Made by a program: the position numbers and the translations under genes. The notes below the pieces were generated by a model. It ran no database searches. It was given only the letters and a program-made list of their open reading frames with translations, and was not told where the DNA came from. This document shows, piece after piece, positions 50,299 to 60,486 of a stretch of DNA of 64,000 nucleotides; positions within the stretch are counted from its first letter, which is position 1, and the number at the start of each line of letters is the position of its first letter. Source of the DNA: Actibacterium naphthalenivorans (GTDB lineage Bacteria; Pseudomonadota; Alphaproteobacteria; Rhodobacterales; Rhodobacteraceae). The stretch spans positions 248,001-312,000 of the forward strand of contig NZ_JACIEQ010000003.1 in assembly GCF_014196965.1 (NCBI RefSeq), in the 5' to 3' direction.

Positions 50299-50889
50299 AT
50301 GCCCGACATGCCCGTGTTCCCGCCCCTGTCCGACGCCGACTGGCCCGCCCTTGCCGATGGCATGCAGGATGGCTTTGCCGGGCGGCTGAATGTCTATCGC
50401 ACCATGGCGTACAACCCCGCCCTGCTGAAGGCATGGGCACCGCTGCGCCAGCATGTGGTGCTGGACAACGCCCTTGGCGCGCAGCTCAGCGAGGTCGCGA
50501 TCCTGCGCACGGGCGTTCGGCTGGGCTCGTCCTACGAATGGGGGCAGCATGTGGTGCGCGCCCGTGCCTGCGGGATGGACGATGCGCGCATCGGCTCGAT
50601 CCGCGGCCGGGCCGAGGGCATGGCGCCGCAGGATGCCACGATCGCCCGCGCGGTTGACGAGCTGTTCGACCAAAAGCGCCTGTCGCCGGCCATTCAGGCG
50701 GCGCTTGTGGATATGGTCGGCACGGCGGGACTGTTCGACGTGATCGCGACAGTGGGGTTCTATTCGACCCTGGGGTACATCCTGAACAGCTGCGACACCC
50801 CGCTTGACGAGGATATCGCCGCCGAACTCGACGCGCGACCCCTTGCCGGAGAGCCGGACCCGGCCGATCGCAAGGGGGCGCGCAGCTAG
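50299..50889 (+). CDS. Carboxymuconolactone decarboxylase family protein
   Basis: A 196-residue CMD/AhpD-fold protein. The core NPALLKAWAPLRQHVVLDNA followed by LSEVAILRTGVRLGSSYEW and GQHVVRARACGMDD matches the family, including the Glu-rich YEW-x-x-H segment. The AhpD redox CxxC is absent, so peroxide reduction is unlikely. It starts 63 bp after the aminotransferase and is probably cotranscribed with it, suggesting a step in the same catabolic route. The true reaction is unknown. Confidence 0.83.
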   Translation: MPDMPVFPPLSDADWPALADGMQDGFAGRLNVYRTMAYNPALLKAWAPLRQHVVLDNALGAQLSEVAILRTGVRLGSSYEWGQHVVRARACGMDDARIGSIRGRAEGMAPQDATIARAVDELFDQKRLSPAIQAALVDMVGTAGLFDVIATVGFYSTLGYILNSCDTPLDEDIAAELDARPLAGEPDPADRKGARS

Positions 50890-50966
50890 CGCAACTCCGG
50901 TTCAGCGGGCCCCGAAGCGGGCGGGGTCGGGATCGCGCAGGTGGCGTGTTGTGAGGGCAAAGGCGC

Positions 50967-52766
<1,800 letters not shown>

Positions 52767-53025
52767 TGCGCCGATATGATGTGGATTTCGAAGGCGGTCA
52801 AGCGGGGGTGAGGCCTGAGCACAAGAAGTACCGGGGGCATTGCTGAACCACACCGGACACGCTGCGGCAATCATTTGCTTTTACCTGGGCGCGAAGACGC
52901 GGTAGCCTTTGCCTGCAATCCCGGTCGCGGCTCGGGCCGCCGTCATCCTCGGGCGCGTCATCGGAGCAGGCGCGATTGAAACGGAACACAATTGGCACTG
53001 ATGAGCCGCGCAAGGATCAGCACAC

Positions 53026-55314
53026 ATGGCAGGCATTGAAAACCCGGCGCCGGAGGGCACCGAACCGCTGCGGGCGGAGTATCTCATCATTGGCGGCGGG
53101 CTGGCCGCGGCATCCGCCGCCGAAACGCTGCGGGCCGAGGGCGCCACCGGATCGGTGATGATGCTTTGCGCCGAAAACCTGCCACCCTACCACCGCCCGT
53201 CCCTGTCCAAGGCGCCCACGATGCGCGAAGCGGTGGCGCCCCAGATCCTGGTCCACCCCGAACAGTTCTATCGCGAACATGCGATCGAGCTGCGCCTTGG
53301 CACGACCGTGCGCGCGGTCGATCCCGAAAGGCGGATCGTGACGACAAAAGCGGGCGAGGAGATCGGATATCGCCGGCTGCTGATCGCGACGGGCAGCACC
53401 CCGCGGCCGCTGAAGGCGCGCGGGGCGGAACTGCGGGGGGTGCATACCTTGCGCACGGTCGCCGATGCCGAAGCGATCCGGCAGACGGCGGCGGGTGCGA
53501 AGCATGCCGTCGTGCTCGGCGGCAGCTTTCTGGGCCTGGAGATCGCGATGGCCCTGCGCGAACTGGGCCTCGAGGTCACGATCATCGAGCGCGGCCCGGA
53601 GCTGCTGTACCGGCTCGAAGCGCCCGGCCTTTCAAAGCGATTTCAGCAGCATGTGGAAAGCCGCGGCCTGAAGCTGCTCTTTGACACCACCACCGCCGCG
53701 CTGCATGGCAGGGATGCCGTGCGCGAGCTGGAGACCGTGACCGGAATACGCATGCCCTGCGAGTTGGTGGTGGTCAGCATCGGCGTGACGCCGACCACCG
53801 AATTCCTGGCCGGAAGCGGGATCGCGCTCGAGAATGGCTATATCGTCGCCGACGATCAGCTCCGAACCAACGTGCCGGATATCTTCGCCGCGGGCGATGT
53901 CACGGCGTTCTACGATCCCGTCTTCGCCCAGCGCCGCCACATCGAACATTGGGACAATGCCGTCAAACAGGGGCGGCTCGCGGCGCGCAACATGATGGGG
54001 CGCCGCCTGCGTTATGACGAGGTTTCCTATTTTTTCTGCGAGATCGGCGATGTCGGGTTCAACGTGCTCGGGGTTACCGAAGGGGCGGATGAATGGATCG
54101 GCCGGGGCGATCCCGATCCCGCAGAACGCTCGTTTGCGCTGTTCTACCTCAAGGATGACGTGCCGCGGGCGCTGTTTTCGATCGGACGCCCGGCAGACGA
54201 GACGCGAATCGCGGAGGATATGATCCGCTACCGGATCAACCTGCAGGGGGTGAAGGACAGGTTGCCCGATTCCGATTTCGATCTGGAGCACCTTCCGCTT
54301 CAGACGGCGCTGATTCTGCAAGGCGGCGGCGCGCTCGGCGCATTCGAATGCGGCGTGGTGAAAGCGCTCGAGGAACAGCAGATCTTTCCCGACATCGTCG
54401 CCGGTGTCTCGATCGGGGCGTTCAACGGCGCGATCATCGCCAGCCATCCGCATGGCGCCACCGAAGCGCTGGAAGCCTTCTGGGAGGAACTGGCCGTCGC
54501 CGCGCCGCCGTTGCCCGCCGCCTGGGCCAGCCAGACCGCCGTCGCGATGAGGATCCTCGCGCTCGGGGTGCCGAATTTCTTCCGGCCGCGCTGGATGCCC
54601 TCGTTCCAGAACATGCTGGACCTGCCGGTGAACTGGAAAAGCTTTTACGACACGGCGCCGATGCGCGCCCTTCTGATGAAATATGTCGATTTCCCGCGCC
54701 TCAAGTCCAGCCCGGTGCGGCTGCTGGTCAGCGCGATCAACGTGGCAACCGCAGAGCTGGAGATATTCGACAGCTATGTCGATGATCTGACCCCCGATCA
54801 CATCCTGGCCAGCGGCAGCCTGCCGCCGGGGTTTCCCTGGACCGTCATCGACGGCAAGGCCTATTGGGACGGCGGCATCATCAGCAACTCGCCGCTTGAT
54901 CTGGTGAACGAACGCTGCGGGCCGGATGGCAAACGCGTGTTCATCGTCGATCTCTTTTCCAATGAGCGCGAGCTTCCCTCCAACATAATGGAGGTCATGG
55001 CCCGGCGCGACGAGATCATCTATTCCGAACGGGTGCGGAGCGATCTGCGCCACCGCGAGACCTCTGCCGCCTATCGCCGGCTGACCGATTTTGTACTTTC
55101 CCATCTCGAACCGGCCGAAGCATCGCGGATCAGGCATCTGCCATCCTATATCCAGCTCATGGGGCGCGGCGCGCCGACAAGCATCACCCGTTTCGTGCGC
55201 GAGGCACGCTCGGGCGAGCATCCTTCGCGCGACTATGATTTCTCCGATATCGCGATCCGCGCCGAGCAGGAGGAGGGCTACATGGTCGCCAGCAAAGAGC
55301 TCACGGAGAACTGA
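53026..55314 (+). CDS. Fusion of ferredoxin-reductase-like FAD/NAD(P)H oxidoreductase and patatin phospholipase
   Basis: A 762-residue two-enzyme fusion. Residues about 17-415 are a class I flavoprotein reductase: FAD loop YLIIGGGLAAASAAE, ATG-type motif LLIATGSTPRPL, NAD(P)H loop VVLGGSFLGLEIAMAL and the second FAD motif NVPDIFAAGDVTAF, with a reductase C-terminal domain after it. Residues about 425-760 are a patatin lipase: oxyanion loop GGGALG (433-438), nucleophile Ser462 in GVSIG and Asp615 in DGG, then a tail resembling DUF3734. All catalytic residues are intact. No lipoamide-dehydrogenase CxxxxC is present, so it is not the E3 for the operon downstream. Joint function is unknown. Confidence 0.88.
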   Translation: MAGIENPAPEGTEPLRAEYLIIGGGLAAASAAETLRAEGATGSVMMLCAENLPPYHRPSLSKAPTMREAVAPQILVHPEQFYREHAIELRLGTTVRAVDPERRIVTTKAGEEIGYRRLLIATGSTPRPLKARGAELRGVHTLRTVADAEAIRQTAAGAKHAVVLGGSFLGLEIAMALRELGLEVTIIERGPELLYRLEAPGLSKRFQQHVESRGLKLLFDTTTAALHGRDAVRELETVTGIRMPCELVVVSIGVTPTTEFLAGSGIALENGYIVADDQLRTNVPDIFAAGDVTAFYDPVFAQRRHIEHWDNAVKQGRLAARNMMGRRLRYDEVSYFFCEIGDVGFNVLGVTEGADEWIGRGDPDPAERSFALFYLKDDVPRALFSIGRPADETRIAEDMIRYRINLQGVKDRLPDSDFDLEHLPLQTALILQGGGALGAFECGVVKALEEQQIFPDIVAGVSIGAFNGAIIASHPHGATEALEAFWEELAVAAPPLPAAWASQTAVAMRILALGVPNFFRPRWMPSFQNMLDLPVNWKSFYDTAPMRALLMKYVDFPRLKSSPVRLLVSAINVATAELEIFDSYVDDLTPDHILASGSLPPGFPWTVIDGKAYWDGGIISNSPLDLVNERCGPDGKRVFIVDLFSNERELPSNIMEVMARRDEIIYSERVRSDLRHRETSAAYRRLTDFVLSHLEPAEASRIRHLPSYIQLMGRGAPTSITRFVREARSGEHPSRDYDFSDIAIRAEQEEGYMVASKELTEN

Positions 55315-55949
55315 GCGCGGGGCAAACACGCGGACTCGCAAAACCGCGTCCAGAGTGCTGAGGAGGCGACGCGGGCGGCCGCGAGATAATGTCGCGCCGC
55401 CTGCGCATATCGTGTCGCACCGTTCCGGAATTGCCTGGGCTTTCTGAAGAACCGCCCGCCAAGCGCAGCGATCAGCCCGAAGATCGCCCGGACGAGATCG
55501 TGATGCCACTGGCAAGCCATGGCATTGTTCTTAAAGCTCAATCCGCACGAGAACGACCGATGGCACGATTTGCGCCTCTTTACCCGGCGCCACGTGCCGA
55601 CAGGAAAAAGCGGCTCTGTCAGCGCGCGCACGAAATCCGTCAGGGCGAAACATGAGCGGCCGTTTTCGGCCGCCGATCCGGCCCCCGCGCCAAGATTGAT
55701 TTGGATCAACGCCCGGCTCTGCATCCCGTGACAGCCTGTCTTCCAAGGCGAAGGGTGGAGCAAACACATGAACAGCCTCTCGGTGACGGTACAAAAAACG
55801 ACCCACCGGGACAGGTTTGTTTGCCAGCAAATCGCCAGATGCCGGCGCGGCGCAGGGCGGGTTCATGACCTGCTTTCCGCGCGTCCGCCAAGGCACGTCA
55901 GACGCGGGACAGTTCTACGTTCATCCCCGATACCGAGGAGGTATTTCCC
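55315..55949. other. Long intergenic region upstream of the dehydrogenase operon
   Basis: These 635 bp contain no frame that I accept as a gene; short frames on both strands are Arg/Pro/Ala-rich and unlike known proteins. The notable element is a perfect FNR-type palindrome at 55696-55709. A small inverted repeat TTTGC-CA-GCAAA lies at 55820-55831. The ribosome site GAGGAGG of the next gene closes it. The region probably holds a regulated promoter and a leader of about 200 bp. Confidence 0.6.
55696..55709. promoter_or_regulatory. FNR/CRP-family binding site (anaerobox)
   Basis: TTGATTTGGATCAA is a perfect match to the TTGAT-N4-ATCAA consensus of FNR, FnrL and Dnr regulators. It lies 240 bp upstream of the E1-alpha start and well after the stop of the preceding gene, so it most likely controls the dehydrogenase operon in response to oxygen or nitric oxide. 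The match is seen; the regulation is inferred. Confidence 0.7.
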
Positions 55950-56918
55950 ATGAAGATCGACAAACAGCGGCTACTCGACGGATATCGCACCATGCGCGTT
56001 ATCCGGGAGTTCGAAGAGCGGGTGCACAAAGAGTTCATGACCGGGCAAATTCCGGGCTTCGTCCATCTTTACGCGGGTGAAGAAGCCTCGGCGGCGGCCG
56101 TGTGCCAGCAGCTGGGCGAATATGACACTGTTGCAAGCACCCATCGCGGGCATGGCCATTCGATCGCCAAGGGCTGCGACGTGATGGGCATGATGAAAGA
56201 GATCTATGGCCGCGAGGGCGGGCTTTGCGGTGGCAAGGGCGGCTCGATGCATATCGCCGATCTCGATGTCGGGATGCTTGGCGCGAACGGTATCGTGGGC
56301 GGCGGTGCGCCGCTGGTGTGTGGTGCGGCGCTGACGGCCAAGACGCTGAAGACCGGCGGCCTGTCGGTCGCGTTTTTCGGGGATGGCGCGTTCAACCAGG
56401 GAACCACGCTGGAATCGATGAACTTCGCGCGGGTCTATGATCTGCCGGTTCTGTTCGTGCTCGAAGACAACGGCTATGCCGAGTCGACGGCAAGTTCGTG
56501 GTCGATCGGAGGCCATGATCCGGTGCGCCGCGCCGAAGGCTTCGGCATCAAGGGCGCACGGGTTGACGGGCATGACTACTTCGCCGTCTACCGCGCCGCC
56601 GAAGAGGCTGTCGCCGCGATCCGCAACGGCGAGGGCCCGCGCTTCATCCATATCGAGTTCACGCGCTATTACGGCCACTTCGAAGGCGACGCGGCAACCT
56701 ACAAGAAGCCGGGCGAGGTGCAGGACGAGCGGCGCTATCTTGATGCGCTCAAGTTCTTCCGGGCCCGCACCACGGGCGGTGGAATGCTGAAAGCCGAAGA
56801 TCTGGATGCCATCGACGCCGAGGTCGATACGCTGATCGACGCAGCCGTCCGCGAAGCGAAAGCGGCGCCGCCCCCGGCGCTGTCGACGCTCACGACCGAC
56901 GTCTATCTTTCCTATTGA
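55950..56918 (+). CDS. Thiamine-diphosphate-dependent 2-oxo-acid/acetoin dehydrogenase E1 alpha subunit
   Basis: A 322-residue E1 alpha subunit. The thiamine diphosphate motif is GDGAFNQGTTLESMNFARVY through LEDN (GDG ... N). GGKGGSMHIADLDVGMLGAN and THRGHGHSIAKGCDV are family landmarks shared by pyruvate and acetoin dehydrogenases. The length fits the AcoA/short PdhA group. GAGGAGG lies 8 bp before the ATG. It is the first gene of a five-gene unit (E1 alpha, E1 beta, lipoyl protein, DUF6506, E2 catalytic). Acetoin is slightly favoured over pyruvate because of length and gene style, but this is not certain. Confidence 0.87.
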   Translation: MKIDKQRLLDGYRTMRVIREFEERVHKEFMTGQIPGFVHLYAGEEASAAAVCQQLGEYDTVASTHRGHGHSIAKGCDVMGMMKEIYGREGGLCGGKGGSMHIADLDVGMLGANGIVGGGAPLVCGAALTAKTLKTGGLSVAFFGDGAFNQGTTLESMNFARVYDLPVLFVLEDNGYAESTASSWSIGGHDPVRRAEGFGIKGARVDGHDYFAVYRAAEEAVAAIRNGEGPRFIHIEFTRYYGHFEGDAATYKKPGEVQDERRYLDALKFFRARTTGGGMLKAEDLDAIDAEVDTLIDAAVREAKAAPPPALSTLTTDVYLSY

Positions 56919-56939
56919 CCTCTGAAGAGGAGACTCGAA

Positions 56940-57980
56940 ATGTCTGTTAAATCAATTCGTGAAGCCCTGAACGAGGCCATGCGCGACGAAATGCGCCGTG
57001 ACCCGACCGTCATCATCATGGGCGAGGATGTCGCGGGCGGCATGGGCGCCGGCGGCGAACAGGATGCCTGGGGCGGTGTCATGGGCGTGACCAAGGGGCT
57101 GATGCCGGAATTCGGGCGCGAGCGTGTGCTTGACACCCCGATCAGCGAAAGCGCCTTTATCGGGGCCGCCGCCGGGGCCGCCATGACCGGGCTGCGCCCG
57201 ATCGCCCAGCTGATGTTCGTCGATTTCTTCGGCGTCTGCGGCGACCAGATCATCAACCAGCTGGCCAAGTTCCGCTATATGTTCGGCGGCAAGGCCAAGA
57301 CGCCCTGCGTCATCCGCACCCTTTATGGGGCGGGCACGCGCGCGGCCAGCCAGCACAGTCAGTGCGTCTATCCGGTCTTCACCCATTTCCCGGGGCTCAA
57401 GGTCGTGATCCCCTCTTCCGCCTATGAGGCAAAGGGCCTGATGACCCAGGCGATCCGGGATGACGATCCGGTGATCTTTTTCGAACACAAGGCGATGTTC
57501 GACGAAACCGGTGAGGTGCCGGACGAGCCCTATACGATCCCGTTCGGGGTGGCCAACCTCACACGCGAGGGCAAGGATGTCACCGTGGTGGCGATCGGGC
57601 GGATGGTCGGTTTTGCCAATCAGGCGGCCGATGCGCTGGCCAAGGAAGGCATCGAATGCACCGTGATCGACCCGCGGACGACCTCGCCGCTCGATAGCGA
57701 AACGATCATCGCATCGGTGCGCAAGACCGGGCGTCTGGTCGTGGTCGACGAAGCCTCGCCCCGCTGCGGCCTGGCTTCGGACATCTCGGCCATCATCGCC
57801 GAGGACGCCTTTGACGCGCTGAAGGCGCCGATCAAGCGGGTCACGCCGCCGCATTCGCCGGTGCCGTTCTCGCCCGTGCTTGAGGATGCTTACGTCCCGA
57901 GTGTCGCCGACATTCAGGAAAGCGTCCGTTCGGTGATGGGCTCTGGCGCAAGCGCGCGCGTGCTTGAAGGTGCCGACTGA
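56940..57980 (+). CDS. 2-oxo-acid/acetoin dehydrogenase E1 beta subunit
   Basis: A 346-residue transketolase-like E1 beta subunit (SIREALNEAMRDEMRRDPTV, VIIMGEDVAGG, DTPISESAFIGAAAGAAMTG, VVVDEASPRCGLASDISAII). It pairs with E1 alpha, 21 bp upstream, to decarboxylate or cleave the oxo substrate and transfer the acyl group to the lipoyl domain. GAGGAG precedes the ATG. The stop TGA shares one base with the ATG of the lipoyl-protein gene (TGATG), so translation is coupled. Confidence 0.9.
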   Translation: MSVKSIREALNEAMRDEMRRDPTVIIMGEDVAGGMGAGGEQDAWGGVMGVTKGLMPEFGRERVLDTPISESAFIGAAAGAAMTGLRPIAQLMFVDFFGVCGDQIINQLAKFRYMFGGKAKTPCVIRTLYGAGTRAASQHSQCVYPVFTHFPGLKVVIPSSAYEAKGLMTQAIRDDDPVIFFEHKAMFDETGEVPDEPYTIPFGVANLTREGKDVTVVAIGRMVGFANQAADALAKEGIECTVIDPRTTSPLDSETIIASVRKTGRLVVVDEASPRCGLASDISAIIAEDAFDALKAPIKRVTPPHSPVPFSPVLEDAYVPSVADIQESVRSVMGSGASARVLEGAD

Positions 57981-58291
57981 TGAGTCCGGCCAGGATAACC
58001 GCTGTCGTCATGCCGAAACTCGGCATGACGATGACCGAGGGCAAGGTCGTCGACTGGCATGTCGAGGCCGGAGACGAGGTGATGGAGGGCGATGAGCTTG
58101 TCGGGATCGAAACCGAAAAGATCACCAACATCTGCGAATCCCCGGCCGACGGCGTATTCCGTCGGCGGGTCGCCCATGATGGCGATACGCTTGCGGTTGG
58201 CGCGCTCATCGGCGTGATCGCGCAGGCTGAAACGCCCGAGGCCGATATCGACGCCTTCGTCGCAAATTTCAAAGCAGAGGAGGAGGCGTGA
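57980..58291 (+). CDS. Stand-alone lipoyl-domain protein (detached E2 lipoyl domain)
   Basis: A 103-residue protein consisting of a single biotinyl/lipoyl domain. The lipoylated lysine is K47 in IETEKITN, with MPKLGMTMTEGKVVDWHVEA before it and ESPADGVFRRRV after. In usual E2 proteins this domain is the N-terminal part of the acyltransferase. Here it ends after a short Glu-rich tail and the catalytic domain is encoded about 390 bp downstream as a separate gene. It would act as a mobile acyl carrier between E1 and the E2 core. Confidence 0.87.
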   Translation: MSPARITAVVMPKLGMTMTEGKVVDWHVEAGDEVMEGDELVGIETEKITNICESPADGVFRRRVAHDGDTLAVGALIGVIAQAETPEADIDAFVANFKAEEEA

Positions 58292-58324
58292 CCGCCCGAA
58301 CGCGGCCACCCTCTATGTGACATC

Positions 58325-58630
58325 ATGAGCCTGAAAGCAGCATTCATCTTCCTTGCCGGCGGGGCCGATGCGGATACCCACCGGCAGGTCGTGTCCACCC
58401 CGACCGTCAATCTTACGGTTGTCGGCGTCGAGAACTACGCCCAGGCCGAGGCCGTTGCCGCCGAACTGGTCGCCGATGGCATCGGCGCGATCGAACTGTG
58501 CGGCGGCTTCGGCATTTCGGGGACCGAGAGGATCCGCCAGGCCGTCGGCGGAAAGGCGGCCATCGGCGTGGTCCGCTTCGATATCCACCCGGGCATCGGA
58601 AACGTGAGCGGCGACACCCTGTTCGGGTAG
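58325..58630 (+). CDS. DUF6506 family protein
   Basis: A 101-residue protein that I recognise as DUF6506 from the pattern KAAFIFLAGGADADTHRQVV, GVENYAQAEAVAAELVADGI, AIELCGGFGISGTERIRQAV and GVVRFDIHPG. It contains one conserved Cys in ELCGGFG. There is no membrane segment or signal. It lies between the lipoyl-domain gene and the E2 catalytic gene, with 33 and 52 bp gaps, so it is cotranscribed with the complex. The position suggests a role tied to the dehydrogenase, such as substrate or product handling. The function is unknown. Confidence 0.75.
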   Translation: MSLKAAFIFLAGGADADTHRQVVSTPTVNLTVVGVENYAQAEAVAAELVADGIGAIELCGGFGISGTERIRQAVGGKAAIGVVRFDIHPGIGNVSGDTLFG

Positions 58631-58682
58631 GCCGGAAACAACGTTCTGCCAATCGCCTTGCGCAAAGAAAGCGAGCTGAAAA

Positions 58683-59444
58683 ATGACTTCATCCGATCAG
58701 GGTTCGACGTCCCGTCTGACCGTTCCGACCTATGACTATTCGCTGTTCGGCAAGGTCGAGGAGCGCCCGCTCGACAACATCCGGCAGATCGTCGGCCGCC
58801 GGATGGCCGCGAGTTGGCAGAACGTGCCCCATGTCACCCATCACGATGAGGCCGACATCACCGCCCTGGAAGCGGCGCGGCATGACTTTAACGCCTCCAA
58901 CCCCGACGGCCCGAAACTTTCGGCGCTGTCGTTCATCGTCATGGCCTGTCTGGCGGGGCTGAAGGAATTTCCCGATTTCAACGCGTCGCTGGGCGACACG
59001 GGAAAGACGCTATTCCTGAAGGAATACTACAACATCGGCATCGCCGTGGACACGCCCGCCGGGCTGATCGTTCCGGTGCTGAAAGACGCCGACAGCCTGA
59101 GCGTTTCGGAATTGGCCGCGGCGGTCGCTGCCCTGGCCGAAAAGGCGCGCAGCGGCAAGCTTGGGTATGCCGATACCGAGGGCGGAACCTTCACCGTCAC
59201 CAGCCTGGGGAAGATCGGCGGAACGGCGTTCACGCCGATCATCAACGCCCCCGAGGTTGCCATCATGGGCGTCTCACGGGCGCAGCGCAAACCCGTCGAA
59301 CACGAAGGGGAGATCGCGCTGCGGACAATGGTGCCGCTGTCGCTGTCCTATGATCACCGGGTGATCGACGGGGCCAAAGCCGCCCGGTTCATTGGCTTTG
59401 TCCGCGACCGTCTTGCCGACGCCAGCGGGTGGACCTTGAGCTGA
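58683..59444 (+). CDS. 2-oxo-acid dehydrogenase E2 acyltransferase, catalytic domain only
   Basis: A 253-residue CoA-dependent acyltransferase of the chloramphenicol-acetyltransferase fold. The active site is H225-R-V-I-D229-G (SYDHRVIDGAKAARF), and FTVTSLGKIGGTAFTPIIN is the usual internal motif. The lipoyl and subunit-binding domains of a normal E2 are missing. The protein opens with a short linker and LDNIRQIVGRRMAASWQNVP, where the catalytic domain normally begins. The lipoyl domain is supplied by the separate upstream gene. No E3 gene is in this cluster, so E3 must be shared from elsewhere. Confidence 0.88.
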   Translation: MTSSDQGSTSRLTVPTYDYSLFGKVEERPLDNIRQIVGRRMAASWQNVPHVTHHDEADITALEAARHDFNASNPDGPKLSALSFIVMACLAGLKEFPDFNASLGDTGKTLFLKEYYNIGIAVDTPAGLIVPVLKDADSLSVSELAAAVAALAEKARSGKLGYADTEGGTFTVTSLGKIGGTAFTPIINAPEVAIMGVSRAQRKPVEHEGEIALRTMVPLSLSYDHRVIDGAKAARFIGFVRDRLADASGWTLS

Positions 59445-59832
59445 ACAGGCAAAGGCCCGGCGCCAGCCGCCGACGCCCGCCATCGCATTCCCTCAAGATC
59501 GGGTCGGCGCGCCCACGAGACTGTAATCCAGACAGGTGAGTGTCTGGGCCGAGGGCCGAGCCGTTCATGATGGTCCGAAGCCCCAGTGCACCAGCGTCAG
59601 AAGGTCCTGAACGACCCCATCGATGAGTTCCCGGCGCATGGGATTTTCTTCGGCCGGGCCGAAAATCGGGTTCAGCCCGACGCATGTATGAGACGCCGCC
59701 AAGCTTTCTCGCTCTTCGGAAACGATGCTCACGGAACGGTTTGCCCGTCTTCCGACCCGCCTCTGCACGCGTGAAAATCTGGGAACAATCCCTCCCTGCG
59801 CCGGTTCCCGTAGTCCGCAAAGGAGATTTCAG
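59445..59832. other. Intergenic region without a recognised gene
   Basis: These 388 bp follow the E2 gene. A minus-strand frame at 59565-59768 (67 codons, ending ELIDGVVQDLLTLVHWGFGP) has some protein-like character but no recognised family and no clear ribosome site; it may be a gene remnant. AAGGAGA at the right end serves the SRPBCC gene. I see no hairpin or regulator site that I would defend. Confidence 0.5.
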
Positions 59833-60474
59833 ATGCCGCCAAAAAACACACCTCCGCACTCGGCCGTTCGCGCCGTCGCTGTATCGGTCTGCGTCGGCTT
59901 GCTGGCCGCCGGTGCCGCCTCGCTCTGGCTGTCATCCGGCAGGAACCGGCAAGACCGCCGGGCGGATGACGCCCCCGGCCGCACCGGCCGCCTGCCCCGG
60001 TACGGCGACTATGCCGTGGTGGGGAAGACCGTGACCATAAACAGCCCGCGCCACGAACTTTATGCGTTCTGGCGCGAATTCAAGAACCTGCCCCGGTTCA
60101 TGGAAAACGTGGAGGCGGTCGAGGCCAGCGGCGACACGCTTGTGTGGACCATAAGGGGGCCGGCCGGCAGCAGCTACACGTTGCGCACCCGGATCATCAG
60201 CGATCGCAAGAACGAGCAGATCGCCTGGCGCTCGATCGATGGGTCGGACATCGATACCGAGGGCAAGGTGATGTTCCGCGACGCTCCGGGCGGGCGCGGT
60301 ACGGAGGTGGAGGCGATCATCGCCTATGTTCCCCCCGGCGGCGCAGCGGGCCGGGCGATCGCCAGGCTGTTCCGGCGCGAACCTGCGGTGCAGGGCCGCC
60401 ACGAACTCAAACGTTTCAAGATGCTGATGGAAACGGGCGAGGTTGCGACCGCCAACAACCGCAAGCTGGCCTGA
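59833..60474 (+). CDS. SRPBCC-family protein with N-terminal membrane anchor
   Basis: A 213-residue protein with one hydrophobic segment near the N terminus (AVRAVAVSVCVGLLAAGAAS). It is followed by a START/SRPBCC ligand-binding domain from about residue 60: GKTVTINSPRHELYAFWREF, NLPRFMENVEAVEA, RSIDGSDIDTEGKVMFRDAP and GRAIARLFRREPAVQ. Members of this group are often annotated as cyclase/dehydrase. I start at the ATG at 59833, with AAGGAGA upstream; a longer frame has no likeness. It is 12 bp before the alcohol dehydrogenase gene and cotranscribed with it. The ligand is unknown. Confidence 0.83.
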   Translation: MPPKNTPPHSAVRAVAVSVCVGLLAAGAASLWLSSGRNRQDRRADDAPGRTGRLPRYGDYAVVGKTVTINSPRHELYAFWREFKNLPRFMENVEAVEASGDTLVWTIRGPAGSSYTLRTRIISDRKNEQIAWRSIDGSDIDTEGKVMFRDAPGGRGTEVEAIIAYVPPGGAAGRAIARLFRREPAVQGRHELKRFKMLMETGEVATANNRKLA

Positions 60475-60486
60475 AGGGAGGATACA

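Noticed and set aside
55278-55769. Minus-strand frame of 163 codons in the gap before the E1-alpha gene
   Set aside because: No ribosome site or recognised family, composition unlike the neighbours, and it would run across the FNR site and into the preceding gene.
55820-55831. TTTGC-CA-GCAAA inverted repeat as an operator
   Set aside because: The arms are only 5 bp with a 2-bp centre and no matching regulator is encoded nearby; it is likely chance.
59565-59768. Minus-strand 67-codon frame after the E2 gene
   Set aside because: The last ~25 residues look protein-like, but there is no family match or ribosome site that I can support. At most it is a remnant.
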